DNA of 64,000 bases from Streptomyces regalis. GTDB lineage: Bacteria; Actinomycetota; Actinomycetes; Streptomycetales; Streptomycetaceae. Location of the stretch: the NCBI RefSeq assembly GCF_001509475.1, contig NZ_LLZG01000388.1:62001-126000 (forward strand), in the 5' to 3' direction. Each line of letters opens with the position of its first letter. Position 1 is the first letter of the stretch. The notes beneath the pieces are model-generated. The model worked only from the letters and a program-made list of their open reading frames with translations. It made no database searches and was not told the DNA's origin. Shown here in pieces: positions 8,985 through 19,147 of this stretch. A program made the translations under genes and the position numbers.

Positions 8985-10115
8985 ATGACCGGGGCAGGAG
9001 ACTGGCAGCACGACCTTCTGCGGGAGCTGGCGGGCGATGGCTCCGGCAACACGCCGATCCCGTCCTCTCCCTCCGAGCCCGGCGCGGTCCCCGGCTCCCC
9101 CGCGCGGACGGAAAAGGAATCGGCAGCGGGTTCCGAGCCGTCCCCCGCTGCCCATCCCGTCCCGCGCCAGGGGCACGACCCGCAGGCCACTGCCCCGACC
9201 CCCGAGTCCCTGCCCACCGTCGACCCTCGTCTCGCCATTGCCCTGGGCCGCCCCCAGCACGGTGACTCGGTCGCCCGCCGAGCCGGGCGCTCCCTGCGAC
9301 AGCTCACCGCCTCGGCCGGGCCCGAGGTCACCGAGCAGACGCGGTTCGCCCAGGAGTTGCAGCAGCCGGTGACGACCGGCCGGGTGATCGCGGTGACCTC
9401 GATCCGCGGCGGTGTCGGCAAGTCCACGGTGTCCGCGCTGCTGGGCCGTACCTTCAACCACTACCGGCACGACCCGGTGCTCGCCCTGGAGGCCGACGCG
9501 GCGCTCGGCACGCTCCCGGTGCGGCTGGGCGCGGACACGGTGCGCTGGTGCTGTGCGGACCTGGCCCGGATTCTCACCCCTGCCATGCGGCTGACCGATG
9601 TCACCGGCTACCTGGTGCCGGTGGCCGACGGCGGCTGGCTGCTGCCCGCGGGCCAGGGCCGGGTCGGTGCCCCGCTGGACGTGCGCACCTACATGACGGT
9701 GACGCTGGCGCTGCGCCGCTATTTCGCGGTGACCGTGGTGGACTGCGAGAGCCTGCCCGGTGAGGTGGCGCGCGCCGCGATGGACACCGCCCATGCCAGG
9801 GTGGTCGTCGCGCCGATGACCGCCGAGGGCGTGCACGGCACCCGGCAGGTCCTCGACTGGCTCGGGCAGTTGCCGCACTCCGCTCTGGACACCACCGTCG
9901 TCGCCCTCAGCGCGGCCTCCCCCGACACCACGCTGGATGTGAAGTCGGCCGCGGCGCACCTGCGCGAGTCCGGCGTCCCGGTGATCGCCCTGCCCTACGA
10001 CCGTCATCTCGCCCAAGGAGGCCCCATCCACACCGCCATGCTGGGCCAAGCCACCCGCGACGCGGCCGTCCGCCTGGCGGCCGAGGCGATGCAGCGGGCG
10101 GTGCGCGTCCGGTGA
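8985..10115 (+). CDS. MinD/ParA-like ATPase, EspI-like
   Basis: About 376 residues. The first 125 are a Pro/Ser/Glu-rich disordered segment. A SIMIBI-class NTPase domain follows with a deviant Walker A (RGGVGKST, about 142-148) and later the CESLPGEVARAA region. ATG 8985 has CGGAGA at good spacing; ATG 8979 is an alternative. It resembles EspI, the ESX-associated ATPase that modulates secretion by energy state in mycobacteria. Its end overlaps the eccC start (GTGA), so it is coupled to the motor ATPase. Confidence 0.8.
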   Translation: MTGAGDWQHDLLRELAGDGSGNTPIPSSPSEPGAVPGSPARTEKESAAGSEPSPAAHPVPRQGHDPQATAPTPESLPTVDPRLAIALGRPQHGDSVARRAGRSLRQLTASAGPEVTEQTRFAQELQQPVTTGRVIAVTSIRGGVGKSTVSALLGRTFNHYRHDPVLALEADAALGTLPVRLGADTVRWCCADLARILTPAMRLTDVTGYLVPVADGGWLLPAGQGRVGAPLDVRTYMTVTLALRRYFAVTVVDCESLPGEVARAAMDTAHARVVVAPMTAEGVHGTRQVLDWLGQLPHSALDTTVVALSAASPDTTLDVKSAAAHLRESGVPVIALPYDRHLAQGGPIHTAMLGQATRDAAVRLAAEAMQRAVRVR

Positions 10116-13100
10116 CCCAGCAGATCGTCCACCGGCCCGCGCGCTCCACCCGCCCGCTCGCCGCTGCCGAGCCGCGCACGATCGAGGCGCCTCCGAACCT
10201 GCCCGAGGGCAAGATCGGCAACGCGGCCACTGCACTGCTGCCCATGGCCGGTGTCCTCAGCTCGGTCGTGCTGATGACGGTCATCCGCAACAGCCAGTTC
10301 GCGGCGATCGGCGCGATCGTCCTGGTCGTTGCCCTGCTCGGGGCGGTGGCACTGTTCCTGTCGCAGCGGGGGAAGGCGCAGCGCACCCGGCGTACCCAGC
10401 GTGAGCGGTATCTGGAGTATCTGGAGGAGCAGCGGGAGGAGTTGGGCAGGGCCGAGCGGGAGCGCAGGCAGCGATCAAAGCTGCTCAACCCGCCGCCGGA
10501 GGCCCTGTACGACCTCGCGCGCGATCCGGCCCGGTTGTGGGAGCGGCGTCGGCAGGATGCCGACTTCCTGCGGGTGCGGGCGGGCACCGGTGACGTACCG
10601 GCACAGGAACTGGCCATCGGCCAGAACAGCACAGGCGGGGTGCTCACCCCACCGGACCCGTTCATGCTGAACGAGGCCCACGCCCTGCAGAACCGCTTCG
10701 TCACGACCACCGACTTCCCGCTCACCGTGCCGCTGGACCGGGCCGGGAACGTCAGCATCGTCGGCGACCGCGACGGCGTCCTCCGCGTCGCCCGTGCGCT
10801 CCTGGTCCAGACAGCGGTCACGCACGCACCAGACGACCTCGCCCTCGCTTTCGCCACGGCCGACGAGGCGGAGTGGGCGTGGGCCAAGTGGCTGCCCCAC
10901 GTCCTCGATACGCAGACGTACGACGGTCCGGTCGCCGCCCGCCGGATCGCGCCCGACCTGGCCGCGCTATCCCGGCTGTGCGCGCCCGACCTGCGACAGC
11001 GCGCCTCGTACGCGGCCGAGGTGCGCCGTGGACTGTCCGGCCGGGGCACGGATGCCCTGCGTCTGACGTCCCGCATGCTCGTGATCAGCGACACCTACGG
11101 CGACACCGCGGCCGAATTCGCCCGCCCGGACTCGGCGATCGGCCTGCCGGAGATGAGCGTCACCGTGCTGCACCTGCTCGAGCGACAGATACACGAACCC
11201 GACCAGGTCAGCGTGCGCATCACCGTCAACGGCCACCAGATCACTGTGGAGGACCTGCGCACGCCCCAGGTCCCTGCCGCCCGCGGCATGTCTGATGCGG
11301 TGACCGTCCCCGGCGCCGAGGGCATCGCCCGCATGCTGGCCCCGCTGCGGCTGTCCGCCGAGTCGGCGGCCGAAGGCACCCCGGTGTCCGGGCCGGTCGA
11401 CTTCCCCGCCCTGCTCGGCATCGACGACCCGGCCCGCCTCGACCTGCACGACCTGTGGGCCCCGCGCGGCGAGCGGGACTTCCTGCGCGTCCCCATCGGC
11501 CTGGCCGACCGCCACGAACCGGTACTGCTGGACCTCAAGGAGTCCTCCCAGTTGGGCATGGGCCCGCACGGACTGTGCGTGGGCGCCACCGGCTCCGGCA
11601 AGAGCGAGCTGCTGCGCACCCTCGTCCTCGCGCTCACGACCACGCACTCCCCGGAGGACCTGGCGCTGGTCCTAGTCGACTACAAGGGCGGCGCCACCTT
11701 CGCCCCGTTCGCCGACCTCCCGCACGTAGCCGGCGTGATCACCAACCTGGAGAACCAGGCCGGTCTCGTCGAACGTGTCCACTCCAGCCTGGCCGGCGAG
11801 GTCAAACGCCGCCAGCAGGTATTGAAGGACGCCGGGAACGTCGCCGACATCGGCCACTACGCGACGCTGCGCGCCACAGAGCGCCCCGACCTGGAGCCTC
11901 TCCCGCATCTGTTCGTCGTCATCGACGAGTTCGGCGAACTCATCACTGCCAAACCGGACTTCATCGACCTGTTCCTGTCCATCGGCCGCATCGGCCGCTC
12001 CATCGGTGTCCACCTGCTGCTGTCCAGCCAGCGCATCGAAGGCGGCAAGCTCAAGGGCCTGGACACCTACCTGTCCTACCGGCTCGGTCTGCGCACCTTC
12101 TCCGCCGACGAGTCCCGCACCGTCCTGGACACCACTGACGCCTTCAACCTGCCGCCCCTGCCCGGCTTCGGCTACTTGAAGGTCGACACCTCCACGTACG
12201 AGCGGTTCAAGGCCGGCTACGTGTCGGGGGCCTACCACGGTCCCGCGCTGCGCGAGGAGCGTGACGACGAGCCGCTCGCCCGGCCGTATCCGACGTACAA
12301 CACCCCGCAGGAAGCCGAGGAGGTGGAAGAGCTCGTCGCCACCAAACGGGAGACCGGGCCGAGCGTGCTGTCCGTCATGGTCGGCCAACTCGCCGCTGCC
12401 GCACCGCCGGTACGGCGGATCTGGCTGCCTCCGCTACCTGCCGCCACCGCCCTGGACGCTGCTGCGGGGCCCCTCCAGGCGGGCACGGACGGTCTGCGCC
12501 TCGCCCACGGCGAGGGCCCGCTGCGGATCCCGCTCGGTGTCCTGGACGACCCGGCCCGCCAGTGGCAGCGGCCGTGGCTGCTGGACCTGACCGTGGCCGG
12601 CGGCCACGTGGCGGTCATCGGCGGCCCGCAGTCCGGCAAGACCACCCTCCTGCGCACCCTCGTCCTCTCCCTGGCCCTCACCCACACCCCGTACGACGTC
12701 GCCGTCTACGGCCTCGACCTGGTCGGTGGCGGCCTGTCGGCCCTCGCCGATCTACCGCATGTCGGCGGCATCGCCGGCCGCGCCGATCACGAACGCGCCG
12801 CCCGCACCGTCGCCGAGGTGCGCACCATGCTCACCCAGCGCGAGGAACTCTTCCGCGAGCACGGCATCGACTCCGTCGATCAGCTCCGCCACCTGCGCGC
12901 CCAACGGCGGCTGCCCGGGCTGGGCGCCACCGACGTCGTGATGCTCATCGACGGCTTCGGCGCCCTACGCGAGGAGTTCACCGACCTCGACGACACGGTG
13001 GCCGACCTCCTCAAACGCGGCGGCGGCTACGGCATCCACGTCGTCGCCGGCATGCTGCGCTGGAACGACGTGCGCATCGCCACCCAGTCCATGTTCGGCA

Positions 13101-14098
13101 CCCGCATCGAGCTGCGCCTGAACGACCCGGCCGACTCTGGCATCGACCGCAAGCTCTCCGAGACCCTCACTCCCGACAACCCCGGCCGGGCGCTGACGGA
13201 CGGCAAGCTGTTCGCGCAGGTGGCCCTGCCCCGCGTCGACAACCGCCCGGCCACGGATGACCTGGGACCGGCCCTGGAGCGCGCGGCCCGCACCATCCGC
13301 GCTTCTTGGCACGGCGAACTCGCCCCGACCGTACGGGTCCTGCCGACCAAGCTGCCCGCCGCCAAGCTGCCCAACCTGACGGCCGAACCGGCGAGGATCT
13401 CCCTCGGCGTCGATCAGGACGCCCTCGCACCGGTCCTGCTCGACCTCTTCGGCACCGACCAGCACCTGCTGATCCTCGGCGACAACGAATGCGGCAAGAC
13501 CAACCTGCTCAAGCTGATCGCCGCCCAGCTGGTCGAGCGGTACGGGGACAAGGAACTCGTCTTCGGAATCTACGACCCTCGCCGCGGCCTGCGCGGCACG
13601 ATCCCCGAGCCCTACCGCGGCGGCTACGCCCACAACGCCAAACTCGCCGCCGCCCTGTCCACCGGCATCGCCACCGAACTGGCCAAACGACTCCCGGACA
13701 CGGCCGACCCCGACACACCGATCACCGCCGAACCCGCCGTCACCGGACCCCGGATCGTCATCCTCATCGACGACTACGACATCCTCACCACCGCCGGACA
13801 GCAGCCACTGAACGCCTTCCTGCCCTACATCTCCTCCGCCCAGGACATCGGTCTGCACTTCGTCCTCGCCCGCCGCACCGCCGGCGCCTCCCGCGCCCTG
13901 TACGAACCGCTGCTGACCGCCCTGCGCGAAACCGGCACTACCACCCTCCTCATGACCGGTGAACGCACCGAAGGACAGCTCTTCCCCGGCCTCTACGCCA
14001 CCCAGCAGCCGCCCGGCCGCGGCACTCTCGTCCGCCGGGGCCGCCCCCACCAGCTGATCCAGACCGCCCTGACCGCTGAAGAGGCCGACGAAGAGTGA
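10112..14098 (+). CDS. eccC: EccC, FtsK/SpoIIIE-type T7SS motor ATPase
   Basis: A 1328-residue single-chain EccC. Two membrane helices lie at about residues 42-92, then three ATPase domains: Walker A GATGSGKSE near 490, GGPQSGKTT near 836 and the degenerate GDNECGKTN near 1122. Walker B VVIDEFGEL lies in the first domain. The first domain is the active motor in characterised EccC proteins; the later two bind the C-terminal export signals of WXG100 substrates. It overlaps its neighbours on both sides by four bases. Length and motifs are normal, so it looks intact. Confidence 0.95.
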   Translation: MTQQIVHRPARSTRPLAAAEPRTIEAPPNLPEGKIGNAATALLPMAGVLSSVVLMTVIRNSQFAAIGAIVLVVALLGAVALFLSQRGKAQRTRRTQRERYLEYLEEQREELGRAERERRQRSKLLNPPPEALYDLARDPARLWERRRQDADFLRVRAGTGDVPAQELAIGQNSTGGVLTPPDPFMLNEAHALQNRFVTTTDFPLTVPLDRAGNVSIVGDRDGVLRVARALLVQTAVTHAPDDLALAFATADEAEWAWAKWLPHVLDTQTYDGPVAARRIAPDLAALSRLCAPDLRQRASYAAEVRRGLSGRGTDALRLTSRMLVISDTYGDTAAEFARPDSAIGLPEMSVTVLHLLERQIHEPDQVSVRITVNGHQITVEDLRTPQVPAARGMSDAVTVPGAEGIARMLAPLRLSAESAAEGTPVSGPVDFPALLGIDDPARLDLHDLWAPRGERDFLRVPIGLADRHEPVLLDLKESSQLGMGPHGLCVGATGSGKSELLRTLVLALTTTHSPEDLALVLVDYKGGATFAPFADLPHVAGVITNLENQAGLVERVHSSLAGEVKRRQQVLKDAGNVADIGHYATLRATERPDLEPLPHLFVVIDEFGELITAKPDFIDLFLSIGRIGRSIGVHLLLSSQRIEGGKLKGLDTYLSYRLGLRTFSADESRTVLDTTDAFNLPPLPGFGYLKVDTSTYERFKAGYVSGAYHGPALREERDDEPLARPYPTYNTPQEAEEVEELVATKRETGPSVLSVMVGQLAAAAPPVRRIWLPPLPAATALDAAAGPLQAGTDGLRLAHGEGPLRIPLGVLDDPARQWQRPWLLDLTVAGGHVAVIGGPQSGKTTLLRTLVLSLALTHTPYDVAVYGLDLVGGGLSALADLPHVGGIAGRADHERAARTVAEVRTMLTQREELFREHGIDSVDQLRHLRAQRRLPGLGATDVVMLIDGFGALREEFTDLDDTVADLLKRGGGYGIHVVAGMLRWNDVRIATQSMFGTRIELRLNDPADSGIDRKLSETLTPDNPGRALTDGKLFAQVALPRVDNRPATDDLGPALERAARTIRASWHGELAPTVRVLPTKLPAAKLPNLTAEPARISLGVDQDALAPVLLDLFGTDQHLLILGDNECGKTNLLKLIAAQLVERYGDKELVFGIYDPRRGLRGTIPEPYRGGYAHNAKLAAALSTGIATELAKRLPDTADPDTPITAEPAVTGPRIVILIDDYDILTTAGQQPLNAFLPYISSAQDIGLHFVLARRTAGASRALYEPLLTALRETGTTTLLMTGERTEGQLFPGLYATQQPPGRGTLVRRGRPHQLIQTALTAEEADEE

Positions 14099-15498
14099 CC
14101 AAGGACGTCATCGCCCTCACCCCCAAGATGCCGGACCTGCCCACCCTGCTCGCCGGCCTCTACGCCGGCGGCTCCGACCTCGGGGTGAACACCACCGCGG
14201 ACGGCGCCGTCGTCCAGCTCTGCGCCCCTGACGGCCGTCCTCTCGTCTCCGTGGAAGCCCCCATCCTCATCCAGGTCCCCGGCGAGACCACCCGCCTGCT
14301 GAACCACGCGGTCGAGGACGGTCCGGTGTGGTGGACCGAGGCCCGTGCCTCCACCGCCGTCCCCGAGGCCGGACGCCTCGCCGGATCCTTCGCGGGACGC
14401 CTGGCCACCGTCCTCGGCGGCACCGTCTGGCCACCGGAAGCCGCCACCACCGAGGTCGTCCCCCTCATCACCGATGTCTCGGCCATCCCGGTCCCCGCCA
14501 CGTCCACCCCCGCCGTCGACGTCCTCAGCGACTCCACGGCCGTGGTCATCCAGGACCGCCCCCTGGTCGCCATGACCAGCTGGCTCTCCCACGCCCTGCG
14601 CACCACGACCGCTGCCGACCGCGCCCTGCAGATCGTCACCCCACCCACGACCCGGCTCACCCTGCCCACCCGCACCGCCCTGCACGGCCTGCCCAACCGC
14701 TGGGTCATCCAAGACCCCGAACACGGCTACTACGACGGCCTGTCCGGCGCCGTACTCCACTGGAAAGACGGCACCTTCACCCCCATTCACGACGACAAGC
14801 GCAACCCCCGGGTCGCCGACGCCTTCACGGCCACCACCGACAGCGGCGGCCGCCAGCTGATCCTCACCCTGAGGACCCGCCACCGTGCCGACGCAGACCT
14901 CGTCCTCGGCCGCGCCCTGGAAACCACCTTCCGACACCTGACCGGCGCCCCGCCCGCAGGATGGAGCACCGCCGAACCGATCAACCTTCCCTGGTCCACA
15001 CGGGAGTTGACCGACCTGGCCCGGGCACGAGCCCCCAGGCCCACCTTGCTGATCGCCGTCGGCCACCCTGACCGACCCGCCCTCGCCACCATCCGTGTGC
15101 TGCGCACACGAGCGGGCGTCGAGGAGGACATCACCCTCGCCCTCGGCTACAGCGGGGACGAGACACCGCCCCTGGACGCCGTCGAGGCCCTCGCGGCCGA
15201 ACTCGACACCGGGCACGGGCTCGTCACTCTGCTCACCTCACTCCGCACCGCCCGCCGTGACCTCACCATCCCCCCACGCCTCGAACGCCCACCTGTTCCC
15301 GTCACGTTCACACTCGGCCACGACGAGGCAAAGCGCATTGGTCTGACCCACGCTCAACATCCACCTCTCGGCCCCGCTCCCACGCTGTTCGGCCACCCAG
15401 CCGAACCCGCCCTCCACTACTACATGGGGAACGGAACCGACCCCCACGCCTGGTCCACTTTCCAACAGCTCACGCGGCATCTGAAGCAACACGCATGA
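14095..15498 (+). CDS. DUF6177 family protein of the T7SS locus
   Basis: A 467-residue soluble protein beginning VTKDVIALTPKMPDLPTLLAGL and ending with a hydrophilic Gln/His tail. It matches the DUF6177 proteins usually placed directly after eccC in Streptomyces T7SS loci. No catalytic motif or membrane segment is evident. The start overlaps the eccC stop, so it belongs to the same transcript. Function is unknown; by position it may assist EccC or act as a cytosolic regulator. Confidence 0.75.
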   Translation: MTKDVIALTPKMPDLPTLLAGLYAGGSDLGVNTTADGAVVQLCAPDGRPLVSVEAPILIQVPGETTRLLNHAVEDGPVWWTEARASTAVPEAGRLAGSFAGRLATVLGGTVWPPEAATTEVVPLITDVSAIPVPATSTPAVDVLSDSTAVVIQDRPLVAMTSWLSHALRTTTAADRALQIVTPPTTRLTLPTRTALHGLPNRWVIQDPEHGYYDGLSGAVLHWKDGTFTPIHDDKRNPRVADAFTATTDSGGRQLILTLRTRHRADADLVLGRALETTFRHLTGAPPAGWSTAEPINLPWSTRELTDLARARAPRPTLLIAVGHPDRPALATIRVLRTRAGVEEDITLALGYSGDETPPLDAVEALAAELDTGHGLVTLLTSLRTARRDLTIPPRLERPPVPVTFTLGHDEAKRIGLTHAQHPPLGPAPTLFGHPAEPALHYYMGNGTDPHAWSTFQQLTRHLKQHA

Positions 15499-15660
15499 CC
15501 ACACGACCAGCCGAGCTCTGAACGGCGACCGTCCAGCGCCGCGATCGCGTCGGCCGCTGCCGCCCAGGGCAGATTGAGAACTCCTAACAGAATTTGTCTC
15601 CCTCCGATCCGGATGCGGTGGGGCCAGGCGAGCACGAAGGAAGATCACTACTCTGCATAA

Positions 15661-17226
15661 GTGCTTTCCTACGACGAGTTGACTCCCCCTGAGCGTGAGC
15701 TGTGGGACGCGTTCCCCGAGGGGCGGCGGGTGGACCTGCGTACGGCTACGCCGGAGGAGGATCAGGTCGCCGACGGCGGACGGTGGGGACCTGAGCGAAC
15801 GGTGCGGGCGGCGGTGGTCGCCGCGTTGCTGCTGGGCGCGAACACCGGACAACCGGGTGCGGTGGCGCGTCTGAGGCTCACCGGGGCACGGATCTCCGGA
15901 CGCCTGGACCTGGCCGGCGCGCAGATCGCCCATGCCCTCTGGCTGGAGGCATGCTGGTTCGAAGAGGCGGTGAACCTCCTCGGCGCGTCGACGCAGACCC
16001 TCGTGTTCACGGACAGCCGGATACCCGGCATCGAGGCCGATTCGGCCCGCATCGAGGGCAACTTCTCCCTGCGGCATTCCGTGGTGGAGGGCGGCGCCCC
16101 CACACCCTTCAACCGCGTGAGCACCGCCCTGTCACTTACCGACGCCCGGGTCAACGGCGGCCTGCTCCTCAACGGGGCCAAGCTGATCGCACCTGACGGG
16201 TGGGCCCTGTCGGCCGGCGGCCTGGCCATGGAAGGAGGCGTCTTCTGCAAAAACGGGTTCGTCGCACACGGGGAAGTCCGTCTGATGGGGGCGCAGTTGC
16301 CGGGAACTCTGGTCATGCAGGGTGCCCGACTGGAAGGGCCGGGCCCACGCGGCGTGGCCCTCACCCTCGACAACGCCACGGCCTCGTCGCTCAAGTTCTC
16401 CGAAGGGTTCACCGCGAACGGCACCGTTCGACTGCGCGGCACCCAGGTCGCGGACAGCGTGACCTTCGACGGAGCCGTCCTGAACGGCCCGCCCACCGAT
16501 GACGGAAACGCCCCGGCCGTGATCGCCATGCACCTGCGAGCCGTCGACCTCGACCTCAGCCTCGCCCGACGCCCGTCCGGCCCGCTCGATCTGCGGGGCG
16601 CCCAGGTGTCGTACCTCCACGAGAACGAGCACAGCTGGCCGGAGAGAGTGGAGCTGGACGGGTTCGTCTACGGCTCCATCAAGACGACGGACGCGAACGA
16701 CGAGCGCCACGAGGCCGTGGGCGACCGGGAGTCTGTGGCCCGACGCCTGGCATGGATACGCAGCAGCCCGGGCTACAACCCACAACCGTACGAGCAGTTG
16801 GCGGCCTGGTACCGCAAGGCTGGGCACGACGACGACGCCCGCCGCGTCCTCCTCGCCAAGCAACGCCACCGGCGCCGCGCCTTGTCCCCGGCAGCCCGCG
16901 CATGGGGCCATCTCCTGGACGTGACCGTCGGCTACGGCTACCGCCCCTGGCTGGCCGGCGTCTGGCTCCTCGCGCTGATCCTGCTGGGCGCGCTGTCCTT
17001 CGGTACCGACTCCCCCAACCCGGTCAAACGAGGCGAAGGCGCGCCGTTCCAGCCCCTCGTCTACACACTCGACCTCTTGATTCCCATCGGGGGTCTGGGG
17101 CAGCGCACCGCCTGGTACTGGTCGAACGACGGCCTTCAGTGGCTGGCTTACCTGCTGATCGCCTTCGGCTGGGTGCTGACGACCGCCGTCATCGCGGGTG
17201 TCACCCGCACCCTGCAGAAGAACTAG
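15661..17226 (+). CDS. Membrane protein with pentapeptide-like repeat domain
   Basis: A 521-residue protein. Residues about 60-340 show repeated short strands of the form A-x-L/I-x-G (GARISGRLDLAGAQIAHALWL, GAQLPGTLVMQGARLEG), a right-handed beta-helix of pentapeptide-repeat type. A helical segment with many Arg (370-420) and membrane helices at about 423-441 and 495-513 follow. Proteins of this make-up are sometimes annotated in Streptomyces as membrane-associated oxidoreductases, but no cofactor site is visible. The start is GTG 15661; the upstream gap of 160 bases suggests its own promoter. Confidence 0.65.
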   Translation: MLSYDELTPPERELWDAFPEGRRVDLRTATPEEDQVADGGRWGPERTVRAAVVAALLLGANTGQPGAVARLRLTGARISGRLDLAGAQIAHALWLEACWFEEAVNLLGASTQTLVFTDSRIPGIEADSARIEGNFSLRHSVVEGGAPTPFNRVSTALSLTDARVNGGLLLNGAKLIAPDGWALSAGGLAMEGGVFCKNGFVAHGEVRLMGAQLPGTLVMQGARLEGPGPRGVALTLDNATASSLKFSEGFTANGTVRLRGTQVADSVTFDGAVLNGPPTDDGNAPAVIAMHLRAVDLDLSLARRPSGPLDLRGAQVSYLHENEHSWPERVELDGFVYGSIKTTDANDERHEAVGDRESVARRLAWIRSSPGYNPQPYEQLAAWYRKAGHDDDARRVLLAKQRHRRRALSPAARAWGHLLDVTVGYGYRPWLAGVWLLALILLGALSFGTDSPNPVKRGEGAPFQPLVYTLDLLIPIGGLGQRTAWYWSNDGLQWLAYLLIAFGWVLTTAVIAGVTRTLQKN

Positions 17227-17248
17227 CGGGGAAGAGGACTGTTCGAGG

Positions 17249-17533
17249 ATGAGCTCCAGCGGTGCGACCCGCGCGCAGCAGAGTCTCGGGCAACAACGGC
17301 CGGACATAGGCGAATTGACGCAACTCCTATGTGACTTCATGGCCGCGGGCGGGAAGCGGCTGTGGCCCGCGCTGTCTGTCCTGGGCTGGCACGCCGCCGG
17401 GGCTGGGTTCTCGGCCGCCCAAGGCGGTTTGGCGTGCGGCCCGGCAAACGGCTCAATGCAGAGGTCGGCGACGATAACCGGCTGTCAGGCTGGCAGGGTG
17501 CTCCTTACGGTCCTCGGGGCGCGGGGGTCATGA
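17249..17533 (+). pseudogene. Fragment of a polyprenyl (isoprenoid) diphosphate synthase
   Basis: A 94-codon frame from ATG 17249 whose residues 20-50 (LCDFMAAGGKRLWPALSVL then GWHAAG) match the conserved N-terminal GGKR-L/W-P region of trans-polyprenyl diphosphate synthases. After about position 17400 the translation loses similarity; the DDxxD substrate-binding motifs and the remaining ~300 residues are absent. This is therefore a truncated remnant. It begins only 22 bases after the pentapeptide-like gene. Confidence 0.6.
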
Positions 17534-17934
17534 GGTCTCCCGATCGCTGGAGCCTCGGTGGGATGCGGGCACGACGGGCGAGGGGCCAGGCACTCCCCAG
17601 TCGAAGACGAGGCGAGCGTGGCGTTTTGCAATGACGTGTGGTCCTTGGTCCGGGGCAGCACTTCCGGCGGGGTACACCGTCAGTCGCGGGCTGGCCCCAC
17701 GGGCGTCGCGGTCCCAGGCGACGGCTTTGCTGTTGCTGCCCGCCGGGAACGCTCGGGCCGGGGTCAGGGGGTGTGGTGAACTCGGAGTGGCGTTGGCCGG
17801 GTGACTGCTGTTGCGTTGAATATCTACGGAGGGCTTCGTGCCGCGAGGTCAAGACAGTGGCTGAAAACCGCAGTTGAGCAGCAATGGGCGGTGTGCTACA
17901 CAGCTTTCCTCGCTTGATGGATCTCGGGGGATCG
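17534..17934. other. Intergenic, no gene recognised
   Basis: About 400 bases after the prenyl-synthase remnant. The open frames on both strands are Arg/Gly/Ser-rich without any family feature, and no long inverted repeat stands out. It may be further degenerate sequence. The end of the region should hold the promoter of the next gene. Confidence 0.3.
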
Positions 17935-18786
17935 ATGACGTCACCGCCGCCTGCAACGCCTCCTGCCGTACCGCCGCCGTCCGGCCCTGTGCCTTCACCG
18001 ACACCCACGCCTCCGCAGCCGCCGGGGCCTCGGCCGCCGGTGTGGCGCCGGGTGCAGACCTGGTTCCAGGGGAAAAGCCAGTTCGCCAAGGGCGCCATCG
18101 TGGCCGGTGTCTTCACGGTGGCGGCTTCCGTGGTCGCGGGCGTGTTCCAAGTCGTCGCCGCGTTCATCCCGGTCATCTGGGGCGACAACAAGGACGACGC
18201 GCAGTCGACCCCGTCCGCGTCGGTGTCGAGCGAAGCGAGTCCACCGGAGGGTAAGAACCCGTCCCCGCAGCCGGAGGCGACGCCCAGTCAGAGCCCGTCA
18301 TCGACGGCGCCGGCGTCATACCAACTCGTCTACGACCAATCCATCAGTCTGGGGCTGGATTCCGACGACTGGACAGTGGTCGACTTCGACGCGCCCTCGA
18401 CGCGCCGCTACAGCGACGCCGAATGGGAGGCGCTGAAGGTCGATGCCGAGGAGACCGGTACCCCCATGGAGCCGGACCTGTCCTACCAGAACGACATCTG
18501 GGGGTACGTAAAGCTACGTGACGGCCGCAACGCCGCCGAACTGAAGAAGGAGGACGCTCCTGCTACCGGCGAGGAGTGCGCCCGCCACGCCCAGGTGGGG
18601 GGCTTCAGCGAGGCTCAGCTGTGGGGGGCCGACGGTCCCCCACAGCTACCGGTCGGGACGGTGCTGTGCATCGTGACCGATAAGGGCAACATCGTCCGTG
18701 CCGAGATCACCCGGCACGTGGGCACTGACCCTGGCGACCCTCCCCGGCAGATCGAGTTCAAGGCCACCATGTGGTCGACTGCGTAA
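17935..18786 (+). CDS. Single-pass membrane protein with extracellular domain, function unknown
   Basis: A 283-residue protein when started at ATG 17935 (after GGGGGA); an ATG 51 bases upstream is possible but has no good ribosome site. It has a Pro-rich cytosolic head, a membrane helix at about residues 50-76 (GAIVAGVFTVAASVVAGVF), a Ser/Pro linker and a C-terminal domain of about 150 residues with two Cys (EECARHAQ and VLCIVTDKG). The last domain resembles extracellular beta-sandwich sensor domains of unknown role in streptomycetes. No enzyme motif is seen. Confidence 0.6.
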   Translation: MTSPPPATPPAVPPPSGPVPSPTPTPPQPPGPRPPVWRRVQTWFQGKSQFAKGAIVAGVFTVAASVVAGVFQVVAAFIPVIWGDNKDDAQSTPSASVSSEASPPEGKNPSPQPEATPSQSPSSTAPASYQLVYDQSISLGLDSDDWTVVDFDAPSTRRYSDAEWEALKVDAEETGTPMEPDLSYQNDIWGYVKLRDGRNAAELKKEDAPATGEECARHAQVGGFSEAQLWGADGPPQLPVGTVLCIVTDKGNIVRAEITRHVGTDPGDPPRQIEFKATMWSTA

Positions 18787-18837
18787 GGCCGCGGACCGTA
18801 CAGCTACACGGTCACTGACTGAGCGTGCACAAACCAG

Positions 18838-19011
18838 GACTTCCCGCCGGTGCAGCTTCGGTCCGGCGTGCTGCTTGGCGAACCACCGATCGCCGCCCTG
18901 CCCGTGGATCTCCCAGACCGACGGTCTGGTGCCGCCGGGTCGAGAGTATTCGGCCACAACGGTGTAGGTCCCGGTTACCGCTCCCGCCAGTTGGTGGAGT
19001 GCACTGGGCAT
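18838..19011 (-). pseudogene. N-terminal fragment of an APH-type phosphotransferase
   Basis: Read on the minus strand from ATG 19011, the translation gives VTGTYTVVAEYSRP, then PSVWEIHGQGGDRWFAKQH and KLHRREV. That is the ATP-binding first lobe of aminoglycoside-phosphotransferase-like kinases, with the Lys of F-A-K-Q-H as the likely ATP-binding Lys. Similarity stops at about 18838. The catalytic HxDxxxxN and DxD segments are absent, so only the first ~58 residues of a ~300-residue gene remain. Confidence 0.5.
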
Positions 19012-19147
19012 ATCAGTCACGTCGGCGTGCCCTTCCGCTGGTCGAGCCACCCAGCAGCGCCACAAAGGGTGACGCGCCGGTGCTCTGGGTGTTCTTGTGG
19101 GGTTGGGCAGTGTGCCAGGAGCCACTGACAAGGCGGCCTGCGCTGGG

